Notes under the pieces: generated by a model
The model's input: only the letters and a program-made list of their open reading frames with translations
Told to the model about the DNA's origin: nothing
Database searches by the model: none
In this document: positions 45,148-53,567 of the stretch, piece after piece
Layout: each line of letters begins with the position of its first letter
Numbering within the stretch: the stretch's first letter is position 1
Assembly: GCF_018448905.1 (NCBI RefSeq)
Contig: NZ_RCWA01000010.1
Span: forward strand, 1-64,000
DNA length: 64,000 nucleotides
Direction of reading: 5' to 3'
DNA from: Photorhabdus heterorhabditis
GTDB taxonomy: Bacteria > Pseudomonadota > Gammaproteobacteria > Enterobacterales > Enterobacteriaceae
Position numbers and translations under genes: made by a program

Positions 45148-45630
45148 TTAGGCCAGTAACTTAACGATGGGTTCTCCCGCTTCGTCCGGCACTCGTCGAA
45201 CCTCGCAAGTGACACCTAATTGCTCCAGTTCGCGAAACACCACCACGTCACTGTCATCAACCGAAACCGTCTTATGGATTTGACGCTTGCCTTCGGCAAA
45301 ATGCATATTACCCACATTAACAAAACTGATAGGTACTCCTCCCTTGACCAAGGTCAATACATCCTGCGGCGTTTTACAAACGATAAAAATCTTCTGACGC
45401 TCAGCCGCTTTATGGATCACATCAATGGTTTTCTGTAAGGTGAAATAACGAGTCTGCACCCCATCAGAAACCACCATATCCATCAGGTTTTGCTGCACCA
45501 AATCACTGGCAACTTGATCGTTAGCCACCAATACCAGATTAGCTCCCAGTGAATTGGTCCAGGTCACACCTACCTGACCATGCACCAACCGGTTATCAAT
45601 TCGGGTCATTAAAATATTCGGCATCGACAT
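45148..45630 (-). CDS. agaV: PTS mannose-family IIB component
   Basis: Phosphocarrier with the active His in RIDNRLVHGQVGVTW; 160 aa from ATG 45630, which has AGGAG 5 bases upstream (a GTG two codons earlier overlaps that site). FVNVGNMHF and LEQLGVTCEVRRVPDE are conserved. It is the first PTS gene, following agaS by 19 bases. Confidence 0.9.
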   Translation of the reverse strand: MSMPNILMTRIDNRLVHGQVGVTWTNSLGANLVLVANDQVASDLVQQNLMDMVVSDGVQTRYFTLQKTIDVIHKAAERQKIFIVCKTPQDVLTLVKGGVPISFVNVGNMHFAEGKRQIHKTVSVDDSDVVVFRELEQLGVTCEVRRVPDEAGEPIVKLLA

Positions 45631-45655
45631 AATCACTCCTACTACATTCAGTTGC

Positions 45656-46813
45656 TTATGAGTACGCTAGAGGGTAAGGATAAATTTCCACTCCTTTCAC
45701 CACACGGTTGACCTCCCCTGTCGGACATGGATTGTCTGGCGTTATGCCCAGTGCCAGCGAGGTTTCAAACGCTAACATCTGCAAAAACATCAAATAGGGA
45801 AACAACAGCCAGATATCATCTTGTTCACTATTAATCACCGTGAACCCTTTCCCCGGTGTGCCACTCAGAGCAACAATTTGACACGCCAATCCGTCATGAT
45901 TCAGCTCATGCCACAGATCAAGATCATAACGACGGCGATACTGATCAGCCGAGAACATCATGACCACCAACGTATCCCGTTCGATCATAAACTTCGGTCC
46001 ATGACGTACTCCCATTGACGAATCGTAACGCGTGGCAACATACCCGGCGGTCAACTCCAACATCTTGAGAGCGCCTTCTTCTGCTACACCAGTAAAACAA
46101 CTGGAACCCAGACACATCATGCGTTTAAAACCATTGCGTGCCAGTTGCTTAGTCTGTATCTGCCACTGCATCCACTCCCGTTCACACAACACGGCCATCG
46201 TCATTAATGGCTCGCGGCTCTGTTCCAGTGTTAATGGCCCCAGCAGCAACACAGTTGCCAGCGTCATACAACTAAAACTGGAAGTCATGGCAAAACTTTG
46301 ATCATGAGAACTCTGTGGCATGTTCAATGAACAAACATGGGAACGCCCTTCGGCGTAACGCGCCAACGCGCCATCAGGATTACAAGTCAGCATTAAGTGA
46401 TAACAGTGCGGCAACAACTGATCAGCCAGTTGTACCGCCGCTACACTTTCCGGGCTATTGCCGGAACGTCCGTAAGAAATGAGTAATGTTGAACGCGTTG
46501 GATCAAGATATTGCAAAGGGGAAGGCACAATATCTGTCGTGCTGTACGCAACTACATTCAACCCACACTGCTCACGTAACCAAGGCGCCAGAGCGCGCCC
46601 AACAAATGCAGAGGAACCTGCGCCGCACAGGACTATTTGTAACTCCGGGTCAGACAACAGAGGCGCCAAAAATGGTTGCCACAGCTCTTCCTCACGTTGC
46701 AAGTTTTGATATAACTGACGCCAAAGTTCAGGCTGCTGATGAATTTCTCTGGCAGTGTATAACCCGTGATGCTCACGTAGCCAGGCTTCGGTATAGGAAA
46801 ACAGTTCACTCAT
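45656..46813 (-). CDS. agaS: galactosamine-6-phosphate deaminase/isomerase
   Basis: SIS-domain enzyme (385 aa) that converts galactosamine 6-phosphate to tagatose 6-phosphate and ammonia. Sugar-phosphate motifs: CGAGSSAFVGRAL and ISYGRSGNSPESVAA in the first SIS domain, LGSSCFTGVAEEGALKMLEL and GPKFMIERD in the second. The start overlaps the kbaZ stop by 4 bases. Confidence 0.88.
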   Translation of the reverse strand: MSELFSYTEAWLREHHGLYTAREIHQQPELWRQLYQNLQREEELWQPFLAPLLSDPELQIVLCGAGSSAFVGRALAPWLREQCGLNVVAYSTTDIVPSPLQYLDPTRSTLLISYGRSGNSPESVAAVQLADQLLPHCYHLMLTCNPDGALARYAEGRSHVCSLNMPQSSHDQSFAMTSSFSCMTLATVLLLGPLTLEQSREPLMTMAVLCEREWMQWQIQTKQLARNGFKRMMCLGSSCFTGVAEEGALKMLELTAGYVATRYDSSMGVRHGPKFMIERDTLVVMMFSADQYRRRYDLDLWHELNHDGLACQIVALSGTPGKGFTVINSEQDDIWLLFPYLMFLQMLAFETSLALGITPDNPCPTGEVNRVVKGVEIYPYPLAYS

Positions 46814-48105
46814 ACTAACGCTCCTTGTACCTCAAATTCACAAGCCTGAGCATAGCTCAGCAACACAGAACGAATCTTATCCAACACCCAAGCGTGAGGA
46901 TCATTGTCCAACCGTCCCGCATTAACTGCCTGCGCTTGCTCTGGCAGGTACTGACTTAGCAATGAAAGGGAAACAGGACGACGGCGCAGGTTATCCATCA
47001 AAGTATTAACGGCCTGTTGTACCTGCGGGTGCGGCCAGTAGTAACGCACGCGATCACTCAGACTGTATTGACGATCAATAAATTGTTGATGTGGTGTACC
47101 GTGGTAATAGCGATTCCAGTGCTCCGGCTGCTCAAGCATGACTTGTTCCAAAGTGGCACACAGACGAGCGGCTTGTTGTTCACTATTCCATTCACTATCG
47201 ATCTTATCGAGCGCGAAAAGCGCTTCACGCAGGGCAAAAGTCAACGCTGGGCCAACTTTCAGAATAGCGAAATGATCACGTACCAGTTCACGGTAAACTT
47301 GTGCCGTTTGATAATCAGTAGAATGGGCTTCATAGACCAAATAGGGTTGAGACTCGATATATTTACTCAGGGCCGCCGCACGCTCAGATTGATAGTGTTC
47401 GACATAATGATGATCGAACTCCACCCCCGGCTGAACCACCAGTGCAACTACTCGCGGCCATACTTGTTCCAGTCCAGCCAACTGCCAGGCTTGTTGATGC
47501 ACATTCAACGTCATAGCTGCGGCCTGAGACGTAGTGACTTGCATTCCTTCCAATGCTTCTTTAGCACCGCCCGGTACGGGCACTTCGGTACCTATCACAT
47601 AAACAGGCGGTTCTCCCCCCACCTGCTGCCAACAACGCTCAGCCACTTGACATAAACGAGCTGCCCGTACCGCAACTTCCTTGTCGCCAAGCGGTATCGG
47701 ATCATCAGCACAGGACATAGAGCAATCAAGATGAATCTTACGAAATCCCGCAGCCACATAATCATGTATCAAGGTTTCAGCCAATTGCATTGCTTGCTCA
47801 GCGGGACGATCTTGCCAGACATTCGGTCCAAGATGATCGCCTCCCAACCAAATATGATCACGTGGTAAACCAATCCGATCGGCCTGTTGCCAAACTGCAT
47901 CACGAAACTGAACGGGTTGCATACCGGTATAACCGCCAAACTGGTTAACCTGATTAGACGTTGCTTCAATCAGCACCGACGTTTTACGTTCTTTGGCTAC
48001 GCGCAAAGCACTTTCCAATACCCAGGGATGGGCGGAACAGACTGAATAGATCCCCACCGCTTCACCTGATTTGTGGCGACGGATAAGTTGTAATAGTGAT
48101 TGCAT
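46810..48105 (-). CDS. kbaZ: tagatose-bisphosphate aldolase noncatalytic subunit
   Basis: KbaZ/GatZ family (431 aa) that stabilises and activates the KbaY aldolase. GIYSVCSAHPWVLESAL, GGDHLGPN, HLDCSMSCADD and YEAHSTDYQT are typical. I chose ATG 48105, GGGAG 5 bases upstream, which aligns with the E. coli start; the frame is open 4 codons more. First structural gene after agaR. Confidence 0.9.
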   Translation of the reverse strand: MQSLLQLIRRHKSGEAVGIYSVCSAHPWVLESALRVAKERKTSVLIEATSNQVNQFGGYTGMQPVQFRDAVWQQADRIGLPRDHIWLGGDHLGPNVWQDRPAEQAMQLAETLIHDYVAAGFRKIHLDCSMSCADDPIPLGDKEVAVRAARLCQVAERCWQQVGGEPPVYVIGTEVPVPGGAKEALEGMQVTTSQAAAMTLNVHQQAWQLAGLEQVWPRVVALVVQPGVEFDHHYVEHYQSERAAALSKYIESQPYLVYEAHSTDYQTAQVYRELVRDHFAILKVGPALTFALREALFALDKIDSEWNSEQQAARLCATLEQVMLEQPEHWNRYYHGTPHQQFIDRQYSLSDRVRYYWPHPQVQQAVNTLMDNLRRRPVSLSLLSQYLPEQAQAVNAGRLDNDPHAWVLDKIRSVLLSYAQACEFEVQGALV

Positions 48106-48140
48106 GGTATCTCCCATGCGAGCAAGAACCTCAGTAAGAA

Positions 48141-48914
48141 CTACTCGTCGGCAATAATCACATCCACGCCGAGTTCAGTTAATGCCCGCCTGTAGTTATC
48201 GGGGACCCGGCTGTCAGTAATCAGCCGATGAATCTGTCCAGCCTGACGGATCATACAAAAGCTTCTACGTCCAAATTTACTGGCATCTGCCACGGCGATA
48301 ATTTCATGCGCTACCTCACACATAATGCGATTAAGGTGAGCTTCACCGGGGTGTGGCGTAGTTATCCCTGCTTCCAGATCAAACCCATCAACGCCAAGAA
48401 ACAAAGTATCAAAACGATATTGACGCAATTGCTGTTCCGCAGCCGGACCATAGAGCGAGTAAGAGTTCTGACGCACACTCCCGCCAAGCACCATCACATT
48501 CATCTGATCAAATCCCGCTAATTCATAGGCGATATTCAACGCGTTTGTCATGACCACCAAATCACGCCGTTCCTTAAGATGTGGCACGATTTGCGTGGTC
48601 GTTGAGCCGGAGTCAAGGATCAATGCATCACCATCCTTAACAAACTGTGCTGCTCTGGCTGCAATGCGCGATTTCACATCACGATTCATCCTCCCCTTAT
48701 CTTGCAAGGGGCGATCAAAGGCGAATTGCTGATTCAACATGGCGCCGCCATAGGAACGCAAAGCGCAGCCTTTCTGCTCAAGATAACGCAGGTCATTACG
48801 GATAGTGACGCTAGAAACCCCAAAACGAGAACTCAAATGCTCAACACGTACACTACCCTCATGGCACAGCAGGTCGATAATCTGTTCACGTCTTTTTACG
48901 GTATCCATAGCCAT
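48141..48914 (-). CDS. agaR: DeoR-family repressor of the aga cluster
   Basis: 257 aa with an N-terminal helix-turn-helix (EHLSSRFGVSSVTIRNDLRYL, residues about 25-45) and a DeoR sugar-phosphate sensor domain (DSGSTTTQIVPHL, VADASKFGRRSF). By position and similarity it is AgaR, repressing until an amino-sugar phosphate accumulates. It is upstream of kbaZ by 36 bases, and candidate operators lie beyond its own start. Confidence 0.85.
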   Translation of the reverse strand: MAMDTVKRREQIIDLLCHEGSVRVEHLSSRFGVSSVTIRNDLRYLEQKGCALRSYGGAMLNQQFAFDRPLQDKGRMNRDVKSRIAARAAQFVKDGDALILDSGSTTTQIVPHLKERRDLVVMTNALNIAYELAGFDQMNVMVLGGSVRQNSYSLYGPAAEQQLRQYRFDTLFLGVDGFDLEAGITTPHPGEAHLNRIMCEVAHEIIAVADASKFGRRSFCMIRQAGQIHRLITDSRVPDNYRRALTELGVDVIIADE

Positions 48915-48979
48915 TCCGTTATGCTCCTCAGATCTCCAGCGACATATTCACGTCGCCTGTGATGGATTGCTTTCTCTCT

Positions 48980-49181
48980 CTTTCGGTTTAATTACAGCAA
49001 AAGCAATGAAATGAAATTGTGATCGGTATTGCAGTCTATTATATAGACAAAAACTAACCAAAAATGTTTCATTTGAAAACCAAACGAAAGAATACTTTCG
49101 GTTCTATGACTATTATTGTTTTATCCCGGAATCAGTCCTTATCCACCTTTTCAACGAAAATTGATACCAAAAAACCGAAAG
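48980..49181. promoter_or_regulatory. candidate AgaR operator cluster
   Basis: Three copies of ctttcggtt/aaccgaaag occur at 48980-48989, 49095-49103 and 49172-49181, and the middle one forms the inverted repeat cgaaag-aata-ctttcg (49085-49100) near gtttcattt. Pyrimidine-rich TTTCRTTT repeats are the kind of site bound by E. coli AgaR. The region separates agaR from the divergent beta-lactamase gene. Binding is inference. Confidence 0.5.
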
Positions 49182-49316
49182 CCCTTTGTTTTCAACCATT
49201 GAGTACAAGGTTTTATTTCAGCAAGTGATAAAGATCACAACTTTAAGATTAGATGTGCAAATCCTGATAAAATCCAGGACTGAAAGCTCTCGCTGTAATT
49301 TAAGGAAACGACACAA

Positions 49317-50474
49317 ATGACAAAACGATTTTCGGTGCTGACTGGCAGTCTGCTGCTTGCTGCTTCTCTCGGCGCTCAAGCCACAAATACACCCGCTCAG
49401 CCCCATCTGACAAATACTGTTGATAAGACCATACACTCCCTGATGCAGGAATATGACATTCCAGGAATGGCGATTGCAGTAACGTTCCGCGGTCAACATT
49501 TTTTCTATCAATACGGTGACTCATCAAAAGAGGACAACACGCCGGTCACTAAAGAGACAATTTTTGAATTAGGTTCGGTCAGCAAAACCTTTACCGGCAG
49601 CCTGATTTCCTGGGCACAGGTGACGGGAGCCATTTCCCTCTCCGATAAGGCCAGCCAGCATTTTCAACCGCTTGCAGGCAGCACCTTTGACAACATCAAC
49701 CTGCTGAATATTGCCACCTATACCGCGGGCGGCCTGCCGTTACAATTCCCTGATGAGATCAACAGCAATAGCAAAATGGTAGACTGGTTCCAGCACTGGC
49801 AGACAAAGTACACGCCCGGAACCTACCGCCAGTACTCCAATCCCAGTATTGGCCTGGCAGGCTATATCGTTGCCCAACGCCTTGAAAAACCTTATTCAAT
49901 ACTGGTGAAAAACCAGATCCTTTCACCGCTTGGTCTGCACCATACCTGGTTTAACGTGCCCGAGCAGGAGATGAAAAACTATGCATTGGGTTATTCAAAA
50001 GAGAATAAACCGATTCGCATAAACCCGGGCGTGCTGGATGAGGAAGCCTATGGCCTGAAAGCCAGTGCACAGGATCTGATCGGCTTCGTTGATGCGAATA
50101 TCGATCCTTCCCGCGTAGGTGACAACAAGCTGGCGCAAGCCATTCAGGCAACCCATACTGGCTATTACCGGGTGGGTGAGATGACGCAAGGGCTGGGCTG
50201 GGAGCTTTATCACTGGCCCGTTACCCTTGAGCAGGTACTGAGTGGCAACTCTGCGGAGATCGCTTATCAGGCCAACAAAACCACGGAACTATCACCGCCA
50301 GAGCCGCCAACGGATGCGCTTTTTATTAATAAAACCGGTTCCACCAATGGTTTCGGCGCGTATGTTGCGTTTGTGCCGCAAGAGCAAATGGGTATTGTGC
50401 TGCTGGCCAACAAAAACTATCCCAACGAGGCACGTATCAAAGCGGCCTGGCAAATCCTCAAGGCACTGAAATAA
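49317..50474 (+). CDS. class C (AmpC-type) beta-lactamase
   Basis: Periplasmic serine beta-lactamase, 385 aa, with a signal peptide ending near GAQA (residue 22). All class C motifs are present: S87-V-S-K in ELGSVSKTF, Y173-S-N (usually Y-A/S-N) and K339-T-G in NKTGSTNGFG, plus the terminal ILLANKNYP-like VLLANKNYPNEAR. It should hydrolyse cephalosporins. There is no ampR beside it, so the usual inducible control is not evident here. Its base composition is richer in G+C than the neighbouring genes (37 of 60 at 50161-50220), possibly a sign of transfer. Confidence 0.92.
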   Translation: MTKRFSVLTGSLLLAASLGAQATNTPAQPHLTNTVDKTIHSLMQEYDIPGMAIAVTFRGQHFFYQYGDSSKEDNTPVTKETIFELGSVSKTFTGSLISWAQVTGAISLSDKASQHFQPLAGSTFDNINLLNIATYTAGGLPLQFPDEINSNSKMVDWFQHWQTKYTPGTYRQYSNPSIGLAGYIVAQRLEKPYSILVKNQILSPLGLHHTWFNVPEQEMKNYALGYSKENKPIRINPGVLDEEAYGLKASAQDLIGFVDANIDPSRVGDNKLAQAIQATHTGYYRVGEMTQGLGWELYHWPVTLEQVLSGNSAEIAYQANKTTELSPPEPPTDALFINKTGSTNGFGAYVAFVPQEQMGIVLLANKNYPNEARIKAAWQILKALK

Positions 50475-50524
50475 CGCGCAAGTGGCGTTAAATACGGTGT
50501 CTTTAAACCGTGTCTGTTAGCAGC

Positions 50525-50551
50525 GATAACGCCTCCCCAGGAGGCATTATC
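50525..50551. terminator. hairpin between convergent genes
   Basis: gataa-c-gcctcc / ggaggc-a-ttatc with loop cca: 11 pairs with one mismatch. There is no long T tract, so the terminator call is moderate. It serves the beta-lactamase and the lipase-like gene, which converge here. Confidence 0.55.
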
Positions 50552-50565
50552 CATGACATATCGAG

Positions 50566-52161
50566 TCATGAAGCCAGTAAGGCTTCCAAACCAGCGGTCA
50601 CCGACTCCATACGGTGACCACCTGAGTGCTCAATCACATAACGCTTGCCCACCTGGGAGCAGGCATCCAGCCCCCAAATGCCATGTTCGACCTTCTGACT
50701 CAGCGGATCATTACTGGTATTGATGTGGGTGACGTTAGCACTATCCAACTTGTCGGCTAACCGATCCCGCAATCCCACATGCAATCCCATACTATTGAAT
50801 ACGGTGACCTTGATCCCATGTTTGATGCCCGCATATTGCGCCAGCCCGCCGCCCAAGGAATGGCCCAGAACCTCAACCTTATTGCCATATTGTTTAGTAA
50901 AGGCTTTAACCAAACGGTCTGCATCCTGAAACGCGCTGTCCTTGATCCCCAAAGCCGCGCAGACATCACTTTTTATCGTACCAGGACGCTTAGTTGGCTG
51001 GGTGCCCACAAAGGAAAGCACCACGGTATCGTCACGTTTGTAAACAGCGACCTTGAGCGCAGACCAGGCATCTCCTTTAAGGATTAAAGGATCATTCTTC
51101 CCCTTGCCAGGACGAACACGCAGGGTTAACTTCTTGCCGGTCCCGCCACTCCCATCCTCCCGGCGAGCCAGTATTGAAGACGGGATATCAGCCAAAGTGG
51201 CATGACTGTAACCTGTCGGCATATCCCGATAACTACTGGAGCAACTGATTCTCGCCAATCGGGCCGTATCCATCACTGCTCTGGCTTCTGCAACATTCAA
51301 CGGCTCTTGCTCTGCTTTGGCTACAAACGCTGGTTTGATGAATACTTTGGCAGTATTCAGCCATTTCTCGGCACGCATTCTAGCCTGTAAGCGATCAGAC
51401 ACACTGGGCGGTAGATACGAGATGCCCTTCATAACCGCTCCAGCCAACCCCAAAGCTGAGGATACCAACAAACGCCCCGTGAATTCCGCTAGGTTTTTAA
51501 CTCCGGCAACACCGACCGAAATCGCACCACTTATTACACTACTAGCACCGCCCATGATATTGGCCAATCCCTTAATAATGGCCCCAGTCCAGTAACGTGC
51601 CTTACCTTTAGCACTTTGCGCATGGGAGTCATATCCTCTCTGTATGGCAGTACCAATCCTGCGAGCTGGGGCATTCAGAGTCAGATATTTCAGTGTGGTA
51701 GTCAGCACCTTGCCTAATGACACCTTTGTATCGAGGCCAGTACTGGTGTAATGGGAGGCAAGATGATGATGAACATTATGATGCCTTTTATCCGTTAACT
51801 CCTGAATACAGCGTTCTGTTGATGACAATTTGGCAGCGCCGATTTGAATGTTTTGATTGAGCAATGTTTTTTCATTACGTGCTTTTGGAAATAATTTTTT
51901 TTCCGCCTGCTTAAGGGTTTCTGTGATCTTCTTGTCTTTTAATTTAAAAATGTCTGAGTTCTGCCTCTTAAATTCTTCGACACTTTTCGTAATGTTTTTG
52001 TAATATTGTAAAGAGATATTATCTGGAAAATTTTTCATCCCTTTTATTAGTTTTTCTAGGCATGAGATTTTTACTTTTCCTGCTTCGTTTACTTTTTTAA
52101 AAGTTTTATCAAAGGTAGATTCACATAATAAATGCAACATCGTTACTCTGTTAGTAAACAT
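50566..52161 (-). CDS. lipase class 3-like protein, possible secreted effector (531 aa)
   Basis: The C-terminal part is an alpha/beta hydrolase: nucleophile Ser435 in VLGHSLGGGLAQYAG, likely Asp in NTSNDPLSQKV and His in EHSGGHRME, with the strand VVLSFVGTQP before. The middle (about residues 195-265) is rich in Gly/Ala/Val and hydrophobic, able to enter membranes, and the first 150 residues are charged and helical, with no classical signal peptide. This build resembles effectors delivered by type III or VI systems or phospholipase-type toxins, but no secretion or immunity gene is adjacent. AAAGGAATACGGAC precedes the ATG. Confidence 0.7.
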   Translation of the reverse strand: MFTNRVTMLHLLCESTFDKTFKKVNEAGKVKISCLEKLIKGMKNFPDNISLQYYKNITKSVEEFKRQNSDIFKLKDKKITETLKQAEKKLFPKARNEKTLLNQNIQIGAAKLSSTERCIQELTDKRHHNVHHHLASHYTSTGLDTKVSLGKVLTTTLKYLTLNAPARRIGTAIQRGYDSHAQSAKGKARYWTGAIIKGLANIMGGASSVISGAISVGVAGVKNLAEFTGRLLVSSALGLAGAVMKGISYLPPSVSDRLQARMRAEKWLNTAKVFIKPAFVAKAEQEPLNVAEARAVMDTARLARISCSSSYRDMPTGYSHATLADIPSSILARREDGSGGTGKKLTLRVRPGKGKNDPLILKGDAWSALKVAVYKRDDTVVLSFVGTQPTKRPGTIKSDVCAALGIKDSAFQDADRLVKAFTKQYGNKVEVLGHSLGGGLAQYAGIKHGIKVTVFNSMGLHVGLRDRLADKLDSANVTHINTSNDPLSQKVEHGIWGLDACSQVGKRYVIEHSGGHRMESVTAGLEALLAS

Positions 52162-52934
52162 GTCCGTATTCCTTTAAATAACTCATTGGATTTATAATCA
52201 GTATTTTAAATAAGACTCCAAAACCGCGCCACATATCACACCACCAATAATCACATTAATAACAATGAATTAAAGAAATATGCAGCAGAATTATGAAACG
52301 TTATTTAATTATTTTATTAAACATCCATACCTAATTTTTACACTCTATTTACCAAATTTCCTCTTAATCTATTTCTCTAATAATGTTTTTAACAAATGTA
52401 TAGAAGATAGAATTTCTGTCATTTATCGCACTTATGGAACAGAAAAAACAGTACTCTGAGTGTTTTCTGTTTTTGTTGCATAATAATCTCACGCATATAT
52501 GAATTCAAAACCACAATATATCTCCTTATTTCAATAGATAATTATATCAATATCGTGTAGATATTTCCGTTTACTAGTTGTGATTATTTTGGATTTTTCG
52601 TGAAAATGACTTGCTCCTTGAATTAGATATCTGTGATTGTATGTACACAGCCTTATCCGGACACATCTCGGCATTAGTCCTTAAACGCAGGAGTTTTTGT
52701 TTGTTATCACAGAATCGGCAACTATTATTTTGCTTTTCTCATCTGGAGGAGAGCCATAGATTTATCCGGTACTTTGTCGGAGATCTGAGCGCAGCAGATA
52801 ACAGACTGCGCTCAGATCACCTAAAAATTCACTAAATTTGTTAGCTTTCTTACAGATTTAGTTGATTAATTTGCACAACCTGTTTTTCCTGCACATCATG
52901 TAAGCTATTGTGTTTATAATTAATAACAAAAATT
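52162..52934. other. long AT-rich region between divergent genes
   Basis: About 770 bases hold the promoters for the lipase-like gene (minus) and the uhpA-like gene (plus). A 74-codon frame at 52611-52835 has no homology I recognise. The one clear structure is the hairpin at 52782-52818. Confidence 0.4.
52782..52818. promoter_or_regulatory. perfect 12-bp inverted repeat upstream of the uhpA-like gene
   Basis: gatctgagcgca (52782-52793) and tgcgctcagatc (52807-52818) with a 13-base spacer, about 117 bases before the uhpA-like start. No T tract follows, so an operator or an RNA hairpin of the leader is more likely than a terminator. Confidence 0.5.
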
Positions 52935-53567
52935 ATGATTAGAATTGCACTTATTGACGACCACGTCGTTGTCCGTTCCGGCTTTGCCCAATTACTGACT
53001 CTTGAGAATGATCTTGAAATCGCCGGACAATATGGCAGCGCCAACGAAGCCTGGCTGGATTTACTCCGGAACCCTATTGATGTTGCGGTGATGGATATCG
53101 CAATGCCGGATGAAAGTGGTTTGCATCTGCTCACCCGGTTACGGCAAAAACGGCCTGATTTCCGTACCATTATTCTCAGTATTTATGACACCACAGCATT
53201 TGTACAAAGTGCGCTGGACGCCGGGGCTTGCGGCTATCTCACCAAACGATGCGGCCCGGAAGAGTTGGTGCAGGCAGTACGCTCCGTCCATAAAGGCGGT
53301 TGTTATCTGTGTGCTGATGCGCTGAAAGCACTGCGTCAGACACCACAAGATATTAAAGCGCTGCGAGTTCTGACCCTCAGAGAACGGGAAATATTTGATC
53401 TGCTTATCAATGGCATCAATGTTAAAACTATCGCAGAGCAACTCAGCCTCAGCCCCAAAACCGTTCATGTTCATCGGGCCAACATTCTTGGCAAATTACA
53501 GTGCGATAGCACTATCGATCTGGTTCATTACGCCCTGCAACACCAGATTCTAACGGGGAACCCATGA
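52935..53567 (+). CDS. UhpA-like response regulator
   Basis: NarL/FixJ-type regulator (210 aa): receiver domain with D8, D9, phosphoryl-acceptor D54 (VAVMDIAMP) and a GYLTKR Lys, then a LuxR-type HTH (LTLREREIFDLLINGINVKTIAEQLSLSPKTV). It resembles UhpA, which activates sugar-phosphate uptake. The gene overlaps the kinase gene by 4 bases. No clear ribosome site precedes the ATG (aataacaaaaatt), so expression may be weak or the leader important. Confidence 0.85.
   Translation: MIRIALIDDHVVVRSGFAQLLTLENDLEIAGQYGSANEAWLDLLRNPIDVAVMDIAMPDESGLHLLTRLRQKRPDFRTIILSIYDTTAFVQSALDAGACGYLTKRCGPEELVQAVRSVHKGGCYLCADALKALRQTPQDIKALRVLTLREREIFDLLINGINVKTIAEQLSLSPKTVHVHRANILGKLQCDSTIDLVHYALQHQILTGNP

Noticed and set aside
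47017-47655. 212-codon plus-strand frame within kbaZ
   Set aside because: Antisense to a full-length gene with family-wide motifs; no features of its own.
52611-52835. 74-codon frame in the region before the uhpA-like gene
   Set aside because: No ribosome site, no recognisable domain, and it overlaps the perfect inverted repeat.
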